From contig JAFCBW010000083.1 in the NCBI GenBank assembly GCA_017610525.1, forward strand, positions 1-5,555: DNA of 5,555 bases. The letters are read 5' to 3'. A program made the position numbers and the translations under genes. The number at the start of each line of letters is the position of its first letter. The first letter of the stretch is position 1. This DNA comes from Candidatus Nanohalarchaeota archaeon (GTDB lineage: Archaea > EX4484-52 > B79-G9). Below the pieces are notes generated by a model. That model was given only the letters and a program-made list of their open reading frames with translations. It did no database searches and was not told the origin of the DNA. This document shows positions 1 to 5,525 of the stretch, piece by piece.

Positions 1-1219
1 TGTTGAAAAGAAGATCAGTGAGACTGAATCCCAGATAAAAAAACTTGATGAGAAAAAGGAAAATATTAACCGGGAACTTGCAAAAATCAGTGAGAAATGG
101 GGCTCTTATATTAAGTCAAATGAGAAGATACTATCTTCTGAGGCTGAGAAAGCAGAGGCGCCTTTGAGGTTTTCTGTGAGTGATAATGCGTTTATCATTA
201 ACGGGTGGATTCCTGCTGATAAGTTCAATATGATGGATAAGAGGATACATGATGTGAGTTCTGGTAAAATATTTGTGAAGAAGTATGAGGATGTTGGGAA
301 TGCGCCGATCGAGCTTGAGAATAAGGGACCTGCGAAGTCGTTCGGATTTTTCATGGATCTTTATTCACTGCCGTCTTATAAGGAGCTTGACCCTACGTTT
401 TTCATGTTTTTGTGTTTTCCTGTATTTTTCGGGTTCATGCTCGGGGACTGGGGATATGGTGTGCTTACGCTTATTATTTTTACGCTGCTTAAGATTAAGG
501 TTCCGAAGGCAAAAGATATCCTGAATGTGCTGATTATATCATCTGTTTCAACTATTTTTTTCGGGCTTTTGTATGATGAGTTTTTCGGTATTGAGCTGTT
601 CCATGAGATGGGGATACATTTTCCGCATCTTTTGACGAGGTCTAACAGTGCAGGTGCCAGTATGCTGATTGTTTATGCGCTCGGACTGGGTCTCCTTCAT
701 ATTGTTGCAGGGTACTTGGTAGGGTTTGTCAATGAGTTGAGGGAGCATGGGCTGAAAGCGGCTATCCTTGAAAAACTTAGCTGGATTGTTTACATGGCAG
801 GGTTTTTTCCTGTGGTTCTCGGGTTTTTCGGGATGATACCGTCTGTCCCGTCCTGCTGCTATGTGCTGCTTGTCGCAGGCATGGTTATGATTGTGTGGGG
901 CGAGGGCATCAAGGGGGCTCTTGAGCTGATATCGCCGCTTACGAATGTATTGAGTTATGCGCGATTGATGGCTGTGGGGCTTGTATCAGTCATTCTTGCA
1001 GAGGTTGTGAATGAGATGGCGCACCCGATGTTTCATGCAGGAGTGGCAGGGGCTATCATGGGCATGATTGTGCTTGTGGGAGGGCATACTGTCAATATAT
1101 GCCTGGGATTGATGTCGCCGTTTATACACTCGATGCGATTGCATTATGTTGAATTTTTCCTTAAGTTTTACCATGGGGGCGGAAAAAAATACCTGCCTTT
1201 CGGGAATAGGGAAAGTTAA
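1..1219 (+). CDS. atpI: A-type ATP synthase subunit I (a-like stator), 5' partial
   Basis: The frame is open from base 2 to the TAA at 1217-1219, so 405 residues are visible and the N-terminal part lies upstream of the window. Family members are usually 600-700 residues. Subunit I is the membrane stator that holds the two ion half-channels against the rotor ring. Visible residues 1-50 are charged and heptad-like, matching the end of the cytoplasmic coiled-coil arm. About eight hydrophobic segments follow (near residues 133-145, 151-165, 173-190, 219-244, 260-278, 284-300, 316-337 and 346-371). The signature SYARLMAVGL contains the arginine (visible residue 321) that aligns with the essential ion-translocating arginine of V-type a subunits. 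A second conserved arginine sits in MRLHYVEFF (residue 379). The end, GGGKKYLPF, is also typical of the family. The K gene follows after a 29-base gap. A TTG at 164 is not a real start, because homology continues upstream of it. Confidence 0.96.
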   Translation, partial: VEKKISETESQIKKLDEKKENINRELAKISEKWGSYIKSNEKILSSEAEKAEAPLRFSVSDNAFIINGWIPADKFNMMDKRIHDVSSGKIFVKKYEDVGNAPIELENKGPAKSFGFFMDLYSLPSYKELDPTFFMFLCFPVFFGFMLGDWGYGVLTLIIFTLLKIKVPKAKDILNVLIISSVSTIFFGLLYDEFFGIELFHEMGIHFPHLLTRSNSAGASMLIVYALGLGLLHIVAGYLVGFVNELREHGLKAAILEKLSWIVYMAGFFPVVLGFFGMIPSVPSCCYVLLVAGMVMIVWGEGIKGALELISPLTNVLSYARLMAVGLVSVILAEVVNEMAHPMFHAGVAGAIMGMIVLVGGHTVNICLGLMSPFIHSMRLHYVEFFLKFYHGGGKKYLPFGNRES

Positions 1220-1235
1220 TTAAAATGAATGATTT

Positions 1236-1240
1236 GGAGG
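1236..1240 (+). promoter_or_regulatory. Ribosome binding site of atpK (GGAGG)
   Basis: GGAGG lies 8 bases before the ATG at 1249. It lies downstream of the alternative in-frame ATG at 1225, which has no such motif before it. This decides the start and gives a 74-residue rather than an 82-residue protein. Confidence 0.8.
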
Positions 1241-1248
1241 TAATTAAT

Positions 1249-1473
1249 ATGGAAGTATTGATAAACGACGCAGGAATGAAAGCATTCAGTGCTGCACTTG
1301 CAATTGGCATTTCGGCTATTGCTGCTGCTATGGCAGAGAAGGATATTGGTGCTGCGGCTGTTGGCGCTATGGCTGAGAAAGAAGAGCTTTTTGTTAAAGG
1401 GCTGATAATGACTGTATTGCCGGAGACGATTGTGCTTTTCGGATTTGTTATTGCATACCTGATACTTGGATAG
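1249..1473 (+). CDS. atpK: A-type ATP synthase rotor subunit K (c-like proteolipid)
   Basis: This 74-residue protein is the ring-forming subunit that carries ions across the membrane during rotation. It is a single hairpin: helix 1 spans about residues 11-42 and helix 2 about 47-73, joined by the short polar turn AEKEE. Helix 2 has the family signature LPET, with the ion-binding carboxylate Glu59. Length and one-hairpin form match archaeal synthases rather than the double-hairpin K of Enterococcus. Two things are odd. Helix 1 lacks the usual run of spaced glycines and is alanine-rich instead. It also carries a charged EKD (residues 30-32), with Glu30 at the position of a sodium-ligand glutamine in other rings. 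The start at 1249 is chosen for its GGAGG; an in-frame ATG at 1225 would add eight polar residues. A terminator-like hairpin follows 13 bases after the stop, so K may be made in excess of the downstream subunits. Confidence 0.94.
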   Translation: MEVLINDAGMKAFSAALAIGISAIAAAMAEKDIGAAAVGAMAEKEELFVKGLIMTVLPETIVLFGFVIAYLILG

Positions 1474-1486
1474 ATTAATTATATCT

Positions 1487-1519
1487 GATGAAAGGCGTGG
1501 AGTTTTTGCGCCTTTTATC
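1487..1519 (+). terminator. Terminator-like hairpin after atpK
   Basis: Bases 1487-1497 pair with 1509-1519 to form an 11-base-pair stem with one G-U pair (core AAAGGCG/CGCCTTT). The loop is 11 bases and contains TTTTT. TTTT follows immediately at 1520-1523. This is the form of an intrinsic terminator or RNA-end stabiliser. As it lies inside the operon, partial termination or processing is more likely than a complete stop (inference). Archaeal terminators rely mainly on U-tracts, so its strength is uncertain. Confidence 0.55.
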
Positions 1520-1544
1520 TTTTCCGAGTATCTTATAGTATAGT

Positions 1545-1577
1545 AAAAGTCATAACTATTTGGACGATATGACTTTT
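1545..1577 (+). repeat. Inverted repeat / hairpin 2 of the K-E spacer
   Basis: AAAAGTCATA (1545-1554) pairs perfectly with TATGACTTTT (1568-1577). This makes a 10-base-pair stem with a 13-base loop. The 3' arm overlaps an alternative 6-base-pair hairpin, GATATG (1566-1571) with CATATC (1579-1584), so the two cannot form at the same time. Confidence 0.6.
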
Positions 1578-1581
1578 CCAT

Positions 1582-1613
1582 ATCATTGAAAATCGTTTTA
1601 CGATTTTTATGAT
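1582..1613 (+). repeat. Inverted repeat / hairpin 3 of the K-E spacer
   Basis: AAAATCGT (1589-1596) pairs with ACGATTTT (1600-1607) over a TTT loop. The stem continues with a G-U pair, a bulged T1587, and ATCAT (1582-1586) with ATGAT (1609-1613). The total is about 14 pairs. Confidence 0.6.
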
Positions 1614-1639
1614 CCAGAAAATCGGAGATTTTCTCGGAT
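1612..1639 (+). repeat. Inverted repeat / hairpin 4 of the K-E spacer
   Basis: AGAAAATC (1616-1623) pairs with GATTTTCT (1627-1634) over a GGA loop. The stem extends through a bulged C1635 to ATCC (1612-1615) with GGAT (1636-1639), giving 12 pairs. Its 5' arm shares GAAAATCG with hairpin 3 (bases 1588-1595 and 1617-1624), which allows arms to swap between the two hairpins. Confidence 0.6.
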
Positions 1640-1662
1640 AGTTAAGGTCTATTGGTTTTTTG

Positions 1663-1694
1663 GTTCGGTCGGTCCATTTAGTAACGACCTGAAC
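1663..1694 (+). repeat. Inverted repeat / hairpin 5 of the K-E spacer
   Basis: GTTCGGTC (1663-1670) pairs with GACC (1686-1689) plus GAAC (1691-1694), with T1690 bulged. This gives eight pairs around a 15-base loop. A TTTTTT run (1656-1661) precedes it. It ends 23 bases before the atpE ribosome binding site. It is weaker than hairpins 2 to 4 because of the bulge and larger loop. Confidence 0.4.
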
Positions 1695-1717
1695 TATAAT
1701 GCCAGAATAGGCAAGAA

Positions 1718-1723
1718 GAGGTG
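1718..1723 (+). promoter_or_regulatory. Ribosome binding site of atpE (GAGGTG)
   Basis: GAGGTG lies 6 bases before the ATG at 1730. A second ATG at 1726 is in another frame and stops after five codons, so 1730 is the start. Confidence 0.7.
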
Positions 1724-1729
1724 TCATGA

Positions 1730-2290
1730 ATGACGTTGGATAATGTAGTGGATGAAATAATCAGTAAGGCAAAAGAAGATGCTACTGCGCTAAAAAAAGA
1801 AGGCAAAAGCGAGGCAATATATATACTAAAAAAAGCAAAGGCAAATGCATCTGAAATTGAAGATAATGCCGTAGATTATGCAAAAGGCATGATTGAGACT
1901 ATGGAGAAAAAGGAACTTGCATCAGCAAAGCTCCAGTGCAAAAGAATTGAGCTTGATTCAAGAAAAGATATTATTGACAAGGTGTTTGATAAGCTGCGAG
2001 AAAAAGTGATGATGCTTGATGATAAGACCAAAAAGAAGATTTATGAAAAGATGATTAAAAAGGCAGTTCTTGAAATGGCGGATGCCAAGTATGCCTATGT
2101 CAATTCGAAAGATACGGGTCTTGTTAAATCAATTGCATCCGGACTTGAAATAAAAGAGGCAGATATCCTTGGCGGAGTGATAGTTGAGGATAAGGACCAA
2201 AATGTACGGATAGACGGTACGTTTGAGAGTGTGCTTGAGGATGTCAGGGATGAGTCTCTTAAGGATATCTCAAAAGTTTTGTTTGAATAA
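1730..2290 (+). CDS. atpE: A-type ATP synthase subunit E (peripheral stalk)
   Basis: This 186-residue protein is close to the family's usual length of about 190-200. Subunit E pairs with subunit H in the peripheral stalks that stop the A3B3 head from rotating with the central shaft. Residues 1-100 are rich in Lys, Glu and Ala with a helical, coiled-coil character. Residues 105-186 match the globular head-binding domain, with the signature GGVIVED (148-154) and the ending DESLKDISKVLFE. It starts the second half of the operon after the structured spacer and is followed by subunit C after 16 bases. Its codons favour AAA and GAA, whereas the flanking genes use more AAG and GAG. The 10-base string CTAAAAAAAG occurs twice near its 5' end, at 1790-1799 and 1826-1835. 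The identification rests on the C-terminal motif, overall form and gene order. The partner H is not in the window. Confidence 0.93.
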   Translation: MTLDNVVDEIISKAKEDATALKKEGKSEAIYILKKAKANASEIEDNAVDYAKGMIETMEKKELASAKLQCKRIELDSRKDIIDKVFDKLREKVMMLDDKTKKKIYEKMIKKAVLEMADAKYAYVNSKDTGLVKSIASGLEIKEADILGGVIVEDKDQNVRIDGTFESVLEDVRDESLKDISKVLFE

Positions 2291-2306
2291 ATAAATTGTG
2301 AATAAA

Positions 2307-3371
2307 ATGGCAAAAGATTCAAAAATCGGGCTTGGAACGTACCCATATATGAATGCGAGAGTGCGCGTCATGAAGGGTGCAATGATCGGCAAGGAGGAAT
2401 ATAGCCGGCTGATCAAGATGAGCCCGGCTGAAATCACTAAGTTCATGGGCGAGACTGCTTATAAAAAAGAGATTGATGAGCTTGCGATGAAGTACCGCGG
2501 GGTTGACCTGATTGAAGCGGCACTTTACCTGAATGCTTCGCGGTCTTTTAATAAGCTTATAAGGATTTCGAGCGGCAGGGCAGAGATGATCATACAGGCA
2601 TATCTTGTGAGGTATGATGTCTATAACCTGAAGACGATATTAAGGGGCAAAATCGCAGGCATGGATAATGGAGAGATTAGGAAGCTGCTGGTTCCGGCAG
2701 GACGGCTTGATATGGCGGCGCTTGATATGCTGCTTAGAAAGGAGACGTGCGCAGAAGTCTTGACTGCGTCGAAGGTTGTCAAAATGGATAAAGAGGTTTT
2801 AGCGGTAATTGATGAGTGCGAGAAGACAAAGCGCCTGTGCGGTATTGAGAATCTGCTTGATAAAGACTATTATAATATGCTGATGGAACTTTCGCTTACA
2901 ATGCCAAAACAGGGCAAGTATGTCCGCCAGTTCTTAAAGACAGAGATTGATTTTTTGAACATGAAGGTGCTTTTCAGGCTTGTGAGGGAGAAGATGCCTA
3001 AGAAGGACATTGTTGATAAGCTTGTGTTTTCAGGTGAGAAGCTTTCGCGCAAGAGATTGCTGATGCTTGCTGATTCAAAGGACTGCGAGGAGTTGTATTC
3101 TGGACTTTCGGGGACAGGGTATGATGCTGTGCTTGAAAAGGGCATGGATGAACTTCGGGATAAAAATGAGCTTGGTGCTTGCGAGATTGCTTTTGAGAAG
3201 CATTGGCTCAGGCAGGTTGAGCTTATGCTGCATCAGCATCCTTTGTCTGTGGGACCGATTCTTGGCTATATGGTCGGGAAGGATATTGAGATCAGGAATC
3301 TGCGCATGCTTGTACGTGCAAAGGTTACGGGGCTTGATGAGAAATTTATGAGCGAAAGTATTGTGGTGTGA
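2307..3371 (+). CDS. atpC: A-type ATP synthase subunit C (V-type d / AC39-like, central stalk base)
   Basis: This is a soluble, mostly helical protein of 354 residues, a normal length for the family. It sits as a funnel on the rotor ring and joins it to the central stalk. Supporting segments are the early TYPYMNARVRVMKG, the middle DVYNLKTILRGK and the C-terminal EIRNLRMLVRAKVTGL (from about residue 328). All are typical of the three-fold repeated AC39 fold, in which each lobe ends in an N-L-(K/R) segment. I chose the ATG at 2307, which has a weak GTGA motif 5 bases upstream. A GTG at 2298 in the same frame would add three residues; neither site has a strong binding site, so translation may depend on coupling to atpE. 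The stop is followed after two bases by the atpF start. Confidence 0.95.
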   Translation: MAKDSKIGLGTYPYMNARVRVMKGAMIGKEEYSRLIKMSPAEITKFMGETAYKKEIDELAMKYRGVDLIEAALYLNASRSFNKLIRISSGRAEMIIQAYLVRYDVYNLKTILRGKIAGMDNGEIRKLLVPAGRLDMAALDMLLRKETCAEVLTASKVVKMDKEVLAVIDECEKTKRLCGIENLLDKDYYNMLMELSLTMPKQGKYVRQFLKTEIDFLNMKVLFRLVREKMPKKDIVDKLVFSGEKLSRKRLLMLADSKDCEELYSGLSGTGYDAVLEKGMDELRDKNELGACEIAFEKHWLRQVELMLHQHPLSVGPILGYMVGKDIEIRNLRMLVRAKVTGLDEKFMSESIVV

Positions 3372-3373
3372 TT

Positions 3374-3682
3374 ATGAGTGAAATTGCGGTAATCGGAGAT
3401 GAAGAGTTTACAATAGGATTCAGGCTTGCAGGTGTCAGCAGAATCATCAATGTTTCGGCTGATGAGCTTGTCTCAAAGACGACTGAGGCACTTAATGATA
3501 CGTCTATCGGCGTTCTTGTGCTTCTGCGTGATGATGTTAATAAGCTTCCTATAAGGGTGCGCGACATACTTGAAAATTCAGTGCAGCCGGTATGCGTTGT
3601 TCTTTCTAAGGACAGTGCAGGTGAGGATGACCTTAGAAGAAAGGTCAAGAAGTCAATAGGGCTTGATGTATGGGATAAATAA
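3374..3682 (+). CDS. atpF: A-type ATP synthase subunit F (central stalk)
   Basis: This small soluble protein of 102 residues is typical in length. Subunit F binds subunit D in the central rotating shaft and modulates catalysis. The N-terminus IAVIGDEEFTIGFRLAG is the clearest family signature. It begins a Rossmann-like alpha/beta domain that continues with IGVLVLLRDDV and VQPVCVVLSKD. The last 25 residues are charged and form the likely mobile C-terminal helix. The ATG at 3374 has GGTG (3365-3368) 5 bases upstream; an in-frame GTG at 3368 would add two residues. It sits two bases behind atpC and 21 bases ahead of atpA, which supports translational coupling. Confidence 0.95.
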   Translation: MSEIAVIGDEEFTIGFRLAGVSRIINVSADELVSKTTEALNDTSIGVLVLLRDDVNKLPIRVRDILENSVQPVCVVLSKDSAGEDDLRRKVKKSIGLDVWDK

Positions 3683-3692
3683 ATGATTTACA

Positions 3693-3699
3693 AGGTGAT
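3693..3699 (+). promoter_or_regulatory. Ribosome binding site of atpA (AGGTGAT)
   Basis: AGGTGAT is an excellent match to the 16S rRNA tail and lies 4 bases before the ATG at 3704. It falls inside the extension that would be read from the upstream in-frame ATG at 3683. It therefore favours 3704 as the real start. Confidence 0.75.
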
Positions 3700-3703
3700 A
3701 GAT

Positions 3704-5455
3704 ATGGCAGTTGCTAAAAATACAGATGAGAAAGGTTTTATCTACAGGATTGCAGGTCCTGTGGTTGTTGCAAAGGAGATTACTGCGCGCATGTATGATG
3801 TAGTGCGCGTGGGCAATGAAAAGCTTATGGGTGAAGTTATCCAGATTGATGGTGAGAAGACTATCATCCAGGTTTATGAGGATACCACAAGCATCAAGCC
3901 AGGTGAGCCGGTCATCAATACAGGGATGCCGCTTTCTGTTGAGCTTGGGCCGGGACTTCTCAAGTCGATCTATGACGGGATACAGAGACCGCTTCCAGTG
4001 CTTAAGGAGAAGATGGGTGATTTTATTGAGAGGGGTGTTGATGCACCCGGGCTTGACCAGAAGAAAAAGTGGGATTTTAAGGCTACGGTCAAGAAGGGCG
4101 ATAAGGTCATAGGGGGCACTATTGTCGGTACTGTTCAGGAAACTACGAGTGTTTTGCACAGCATTCTTGTGCCGCCGGATGCATCAGGCAAAGTTGCTGA
4201 GATCAAGAGCGGAAGTTATACTGTTACAGATGAAATCGGGAAGCTTGATGACGGGACTGTGCTTAAGCTTGCGCATAAGTGGCCTGTGAGATACTCAAGG
4301 AAGTCGAGAAGGAAGATTGTGCCTACGGTTCCTTTGACTACAGGGCAGAGGATTTTTGATGCTTTATTTCCGCTTGCAAAGGGCGGTGTCGCTGCTATCC
4401 CAGGACCTTTCGGTGCAGGGAAGACTGTTACGCAGCAAAGTCTTGCTAAGTGGTCTGATGCGGATATTGTTGTCTACATCGGATGCGGTGAGAGGGGCAA
4501 TGAGATGACTGAGGTTCTTACTGAGTTTCCGCACCTGAAGGATCCAAAGACAGGAAGAACCCTGATGGAGAGGACTGTCCTGATTGCAAATACTTCCAAT
4601 ATGCCTGTGGCTGCACGTGAGGCGTCTATCTATACCGGCGCCACTATCGCTGAATATTACAGGGATATGGGTTATGCTGTTGCGCTGATGGCTGACAGCA
4701 CCTCGAGGTGGGCTGAGGCCATGCGTGAGATTTCTTCTCGGCTTGAGGAGATGCCAGGGGAGGAAGGTTATCCTGCTTATCTTTCTACTAAGCTTGCTGA
4801 GTTTTATGAGCGGGCAGGGTGTGTTGTTCCTTTCGGGACTGATAAGGAAGGGTCGATTACGATTATCGGGGCGGTTTCGCCTCCAGGCGGTGATTTTTCT
4901 GAGCCGGTTACGCAGAATACGCTGCGTGTCACCAAGTGCTTCTGGGCGCTTGATGCAAAGCTTGCGCAGAGAAGGCATTTCCCGTCTATCAACTGGCTGA
5001 CTTCGTACAGCCTTTATCTTGATACGCTTGACAGCTGGTTTGCTGCTAATGTTGCATCTGACTGGAGAGGGCATGTGGAGCGTTGCATGAAGATATTGCA
5101 GGAAGAAGAGAAACTGCAGGAAATTGTTCAGCTTGTGGGCAGTGATGCGCTGCCTGAAAAGGAGCAGGTCACGCTTGAGGTTGCACGGCTTATCAGGGAG
5201 TTTTTCCTTCAGCAGAATGCGTTCCATGATGTGGATATGTATTGCGAGCTCAATAAGACCTATATGCTTTTGAAGACGATTTTGCATTATGCGGATCTTT
5301 CGTATGCTGCGCTTGATAATGGCGTGAGGGCAAAGACGATACTTGAAGTGAAGTCGAAGAATAAGATAGTGGATGCAAAGTTTGACAATGATTATAAGAA
5401 AGTGCTTGCGTCTGCTTCCAAGGAGATGGATAAGGAGTTTGACAAGTTGGAGTGA
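3704..5455 (+). CDS. atpA: A-type ATP synthase catalytic subunit A
   Basis: This 583-residue catalytic subunit makes or hydrolyses ATP at the A/B interface of the A3B3 head. In order it has: an N-terminal beta-barrel beginning GFIYRIAGPVVVA; the A-specific non-homologous insert at about residues 112-185 (GDKVIGGTIVGTV and surroundings); the P-loop GPFGAGKT at 234-241 with Lys240 and Thr241; GCGERGNE with the catalytic Glu263; the Walker B strand ending at Asp331 in LMADSTSRWAEAMREI; SPPGGDFSEPVTQNTLR; FPSINWLTSYSLY (from 426); and a C-terminal helical domain containing LQEIVQLVG and FLQQNAF. All catalytic positions I can check are present. The fifth P-loop residue is Ala238, where the best-studied archaeal proteins have Ser. 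There is no intein in the P-loop, a frequent insertion site in archaeal homologues. The 3704 start is set by its AGGTGAT; an ATG at 3683 would add seven residues. Confidence 0.98.
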   Translation: MAVAKNTDEKGFIYRIAGPVVVAKEITARMYDVVRVGNEKLMGEVIQIDGEKTIIQVYEDTTSIKPGEPVINTGMPLSVELGPGLLKSIYDGIQRPLPVLKEKMGDFIERGVDAPGLDQKKKWDFKATVKKGDKVIGGTIVGTVQETTSVLHSILVPPDASGKVAEIKSGSYTVTDEIGKLDDGTVLKLAHKWPVRYSRKSRRKIVPTVPLTTGQRIFDALFPLAKGGVAAIPGPFGAGKTVTQQSLAKWSDADIVVYIGCGERGNEMTEVLTEFPHLKDPKTGRTLMERTVLIANTSNMPVAAREASIYTGATIAEYYRDMGYAVALMADSTSRWAEAMREISSRLEEMPGEEGYPAYLSTKLAEFYERAGCVVPFGTDKEGSITIIGAVSPPGGDFSEPVTQNTLRVTKCFWALDAKLAQRRHFPSINWLTSYSLYLDTLDSWFAANVASDWRGHVERCMKILQEEEKLQEIVQLVGSDALPEKEQVTLEVARLIREFFLQQNAFHDVDMYCELNKTYMLLKTILHYADLSYAALDNGVRAKTILEVKSKNKIVDAKFDNDYKKVLASASKEMDKEFDKLE

Positions 5456-5466
5456 AGATTAATATA

Positions 5467-5502
5467 CTACCCAGAAAACTGCCCACAAAACTACCCAGAA
5501 AA
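5467..5502 (+). repeat. Three tandem 12-base repeats, CTRCCCASAAAA
   Basis: Units lie at 5467-5478, 5479-5490 and 5491-5502 with no spacer. The first and third are identical (CTACCCAGAAAA). The middle one differs at two positions (CTGCCCACAAAA). A degenerate fourth unit may follow at 5503-5514, which keeps the closing AGAAAA. The array starts 11 bases after the atpA stop and fills most of the gap to the next gene. Confidence 0.85.
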
Positions 5503-5525
5503 CGGTGGAGAAAATAAACAGTGCA

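Larger units (their letters stand above)
1474..1729 (+). other. Structured non-coding spacer between atpK and atpE
   Basis: This 256-base stretch holds no convincing gene. It is AT-rich and contains at least five inverted repeats on the + strand, listed separately. In similar operons K and E are commonly close together, so a gap of this size inside the operon is unusual. It may be a processed or regulatory untranslated region that sets the ratio of K to the stalk and head subunits, or it may contain an internal promoter; the sequence does not decide between these. Confidence 0.75.

Noticed and set aside
1486..1491. TGATGA as the C box of a C/D guide RNA
   Set aside because: The first base of the C box is not a purine and no CTGA D box lies within the usual 50-70 bases; the next CTGA is about 200 bases away.
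1488..1538. A 16-codon frame (MKGVEFLRLLSFPSIL) just after atpK that could act as a leader peptide
   Set aside because: No ribosome binding site precedes it, it lies within the terminator-like stem, and its residues show no bias of the kind seen in amino-acid leader peptides.
1661..1674. GGTTCGGTC as the T-arm of a tRNA
   Set aside because: No T-stem closes around it, and no acceptor, D or anticodon arm is found upstream.
1692..1701. AACTATAATG as a TATA box for an internal promoter of atpE
   Set aside because: The match to the archaeal TTTAWATA consensus is poor, no clear purine-rich BRE precedes it, and the implied transcription start would fall on or near the ribosome binding site.
4403..4426. 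An intein at the subunit A P-loop, a common insertion site in archaea
   Set aside because: The coding sequence runs straight through the P-loop with normal spacing to the GER and Walker B motifs.
4364..5287. A 307-codon open frame on the minus strand within atpA
   Set aside because: It lies opposite the highly conserved atpA coding sequence, is rich in Arg, Ser, Leu and His as expected of an antisense shadow, and shows no recognisable domain.
5452..5517. A 21-codon GTG-started frame overlapping the atpA stop, reading the 12-base repeat as LPRK-LPTK-LPRK and ending in a basic tail
   Set aside because: Its only candidate ribosome binding site is too far upstream, the start is GTG, and the four-residue periodicity follows automatically from a 12-base repeat. 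Without conservation it cannot be called a gene.
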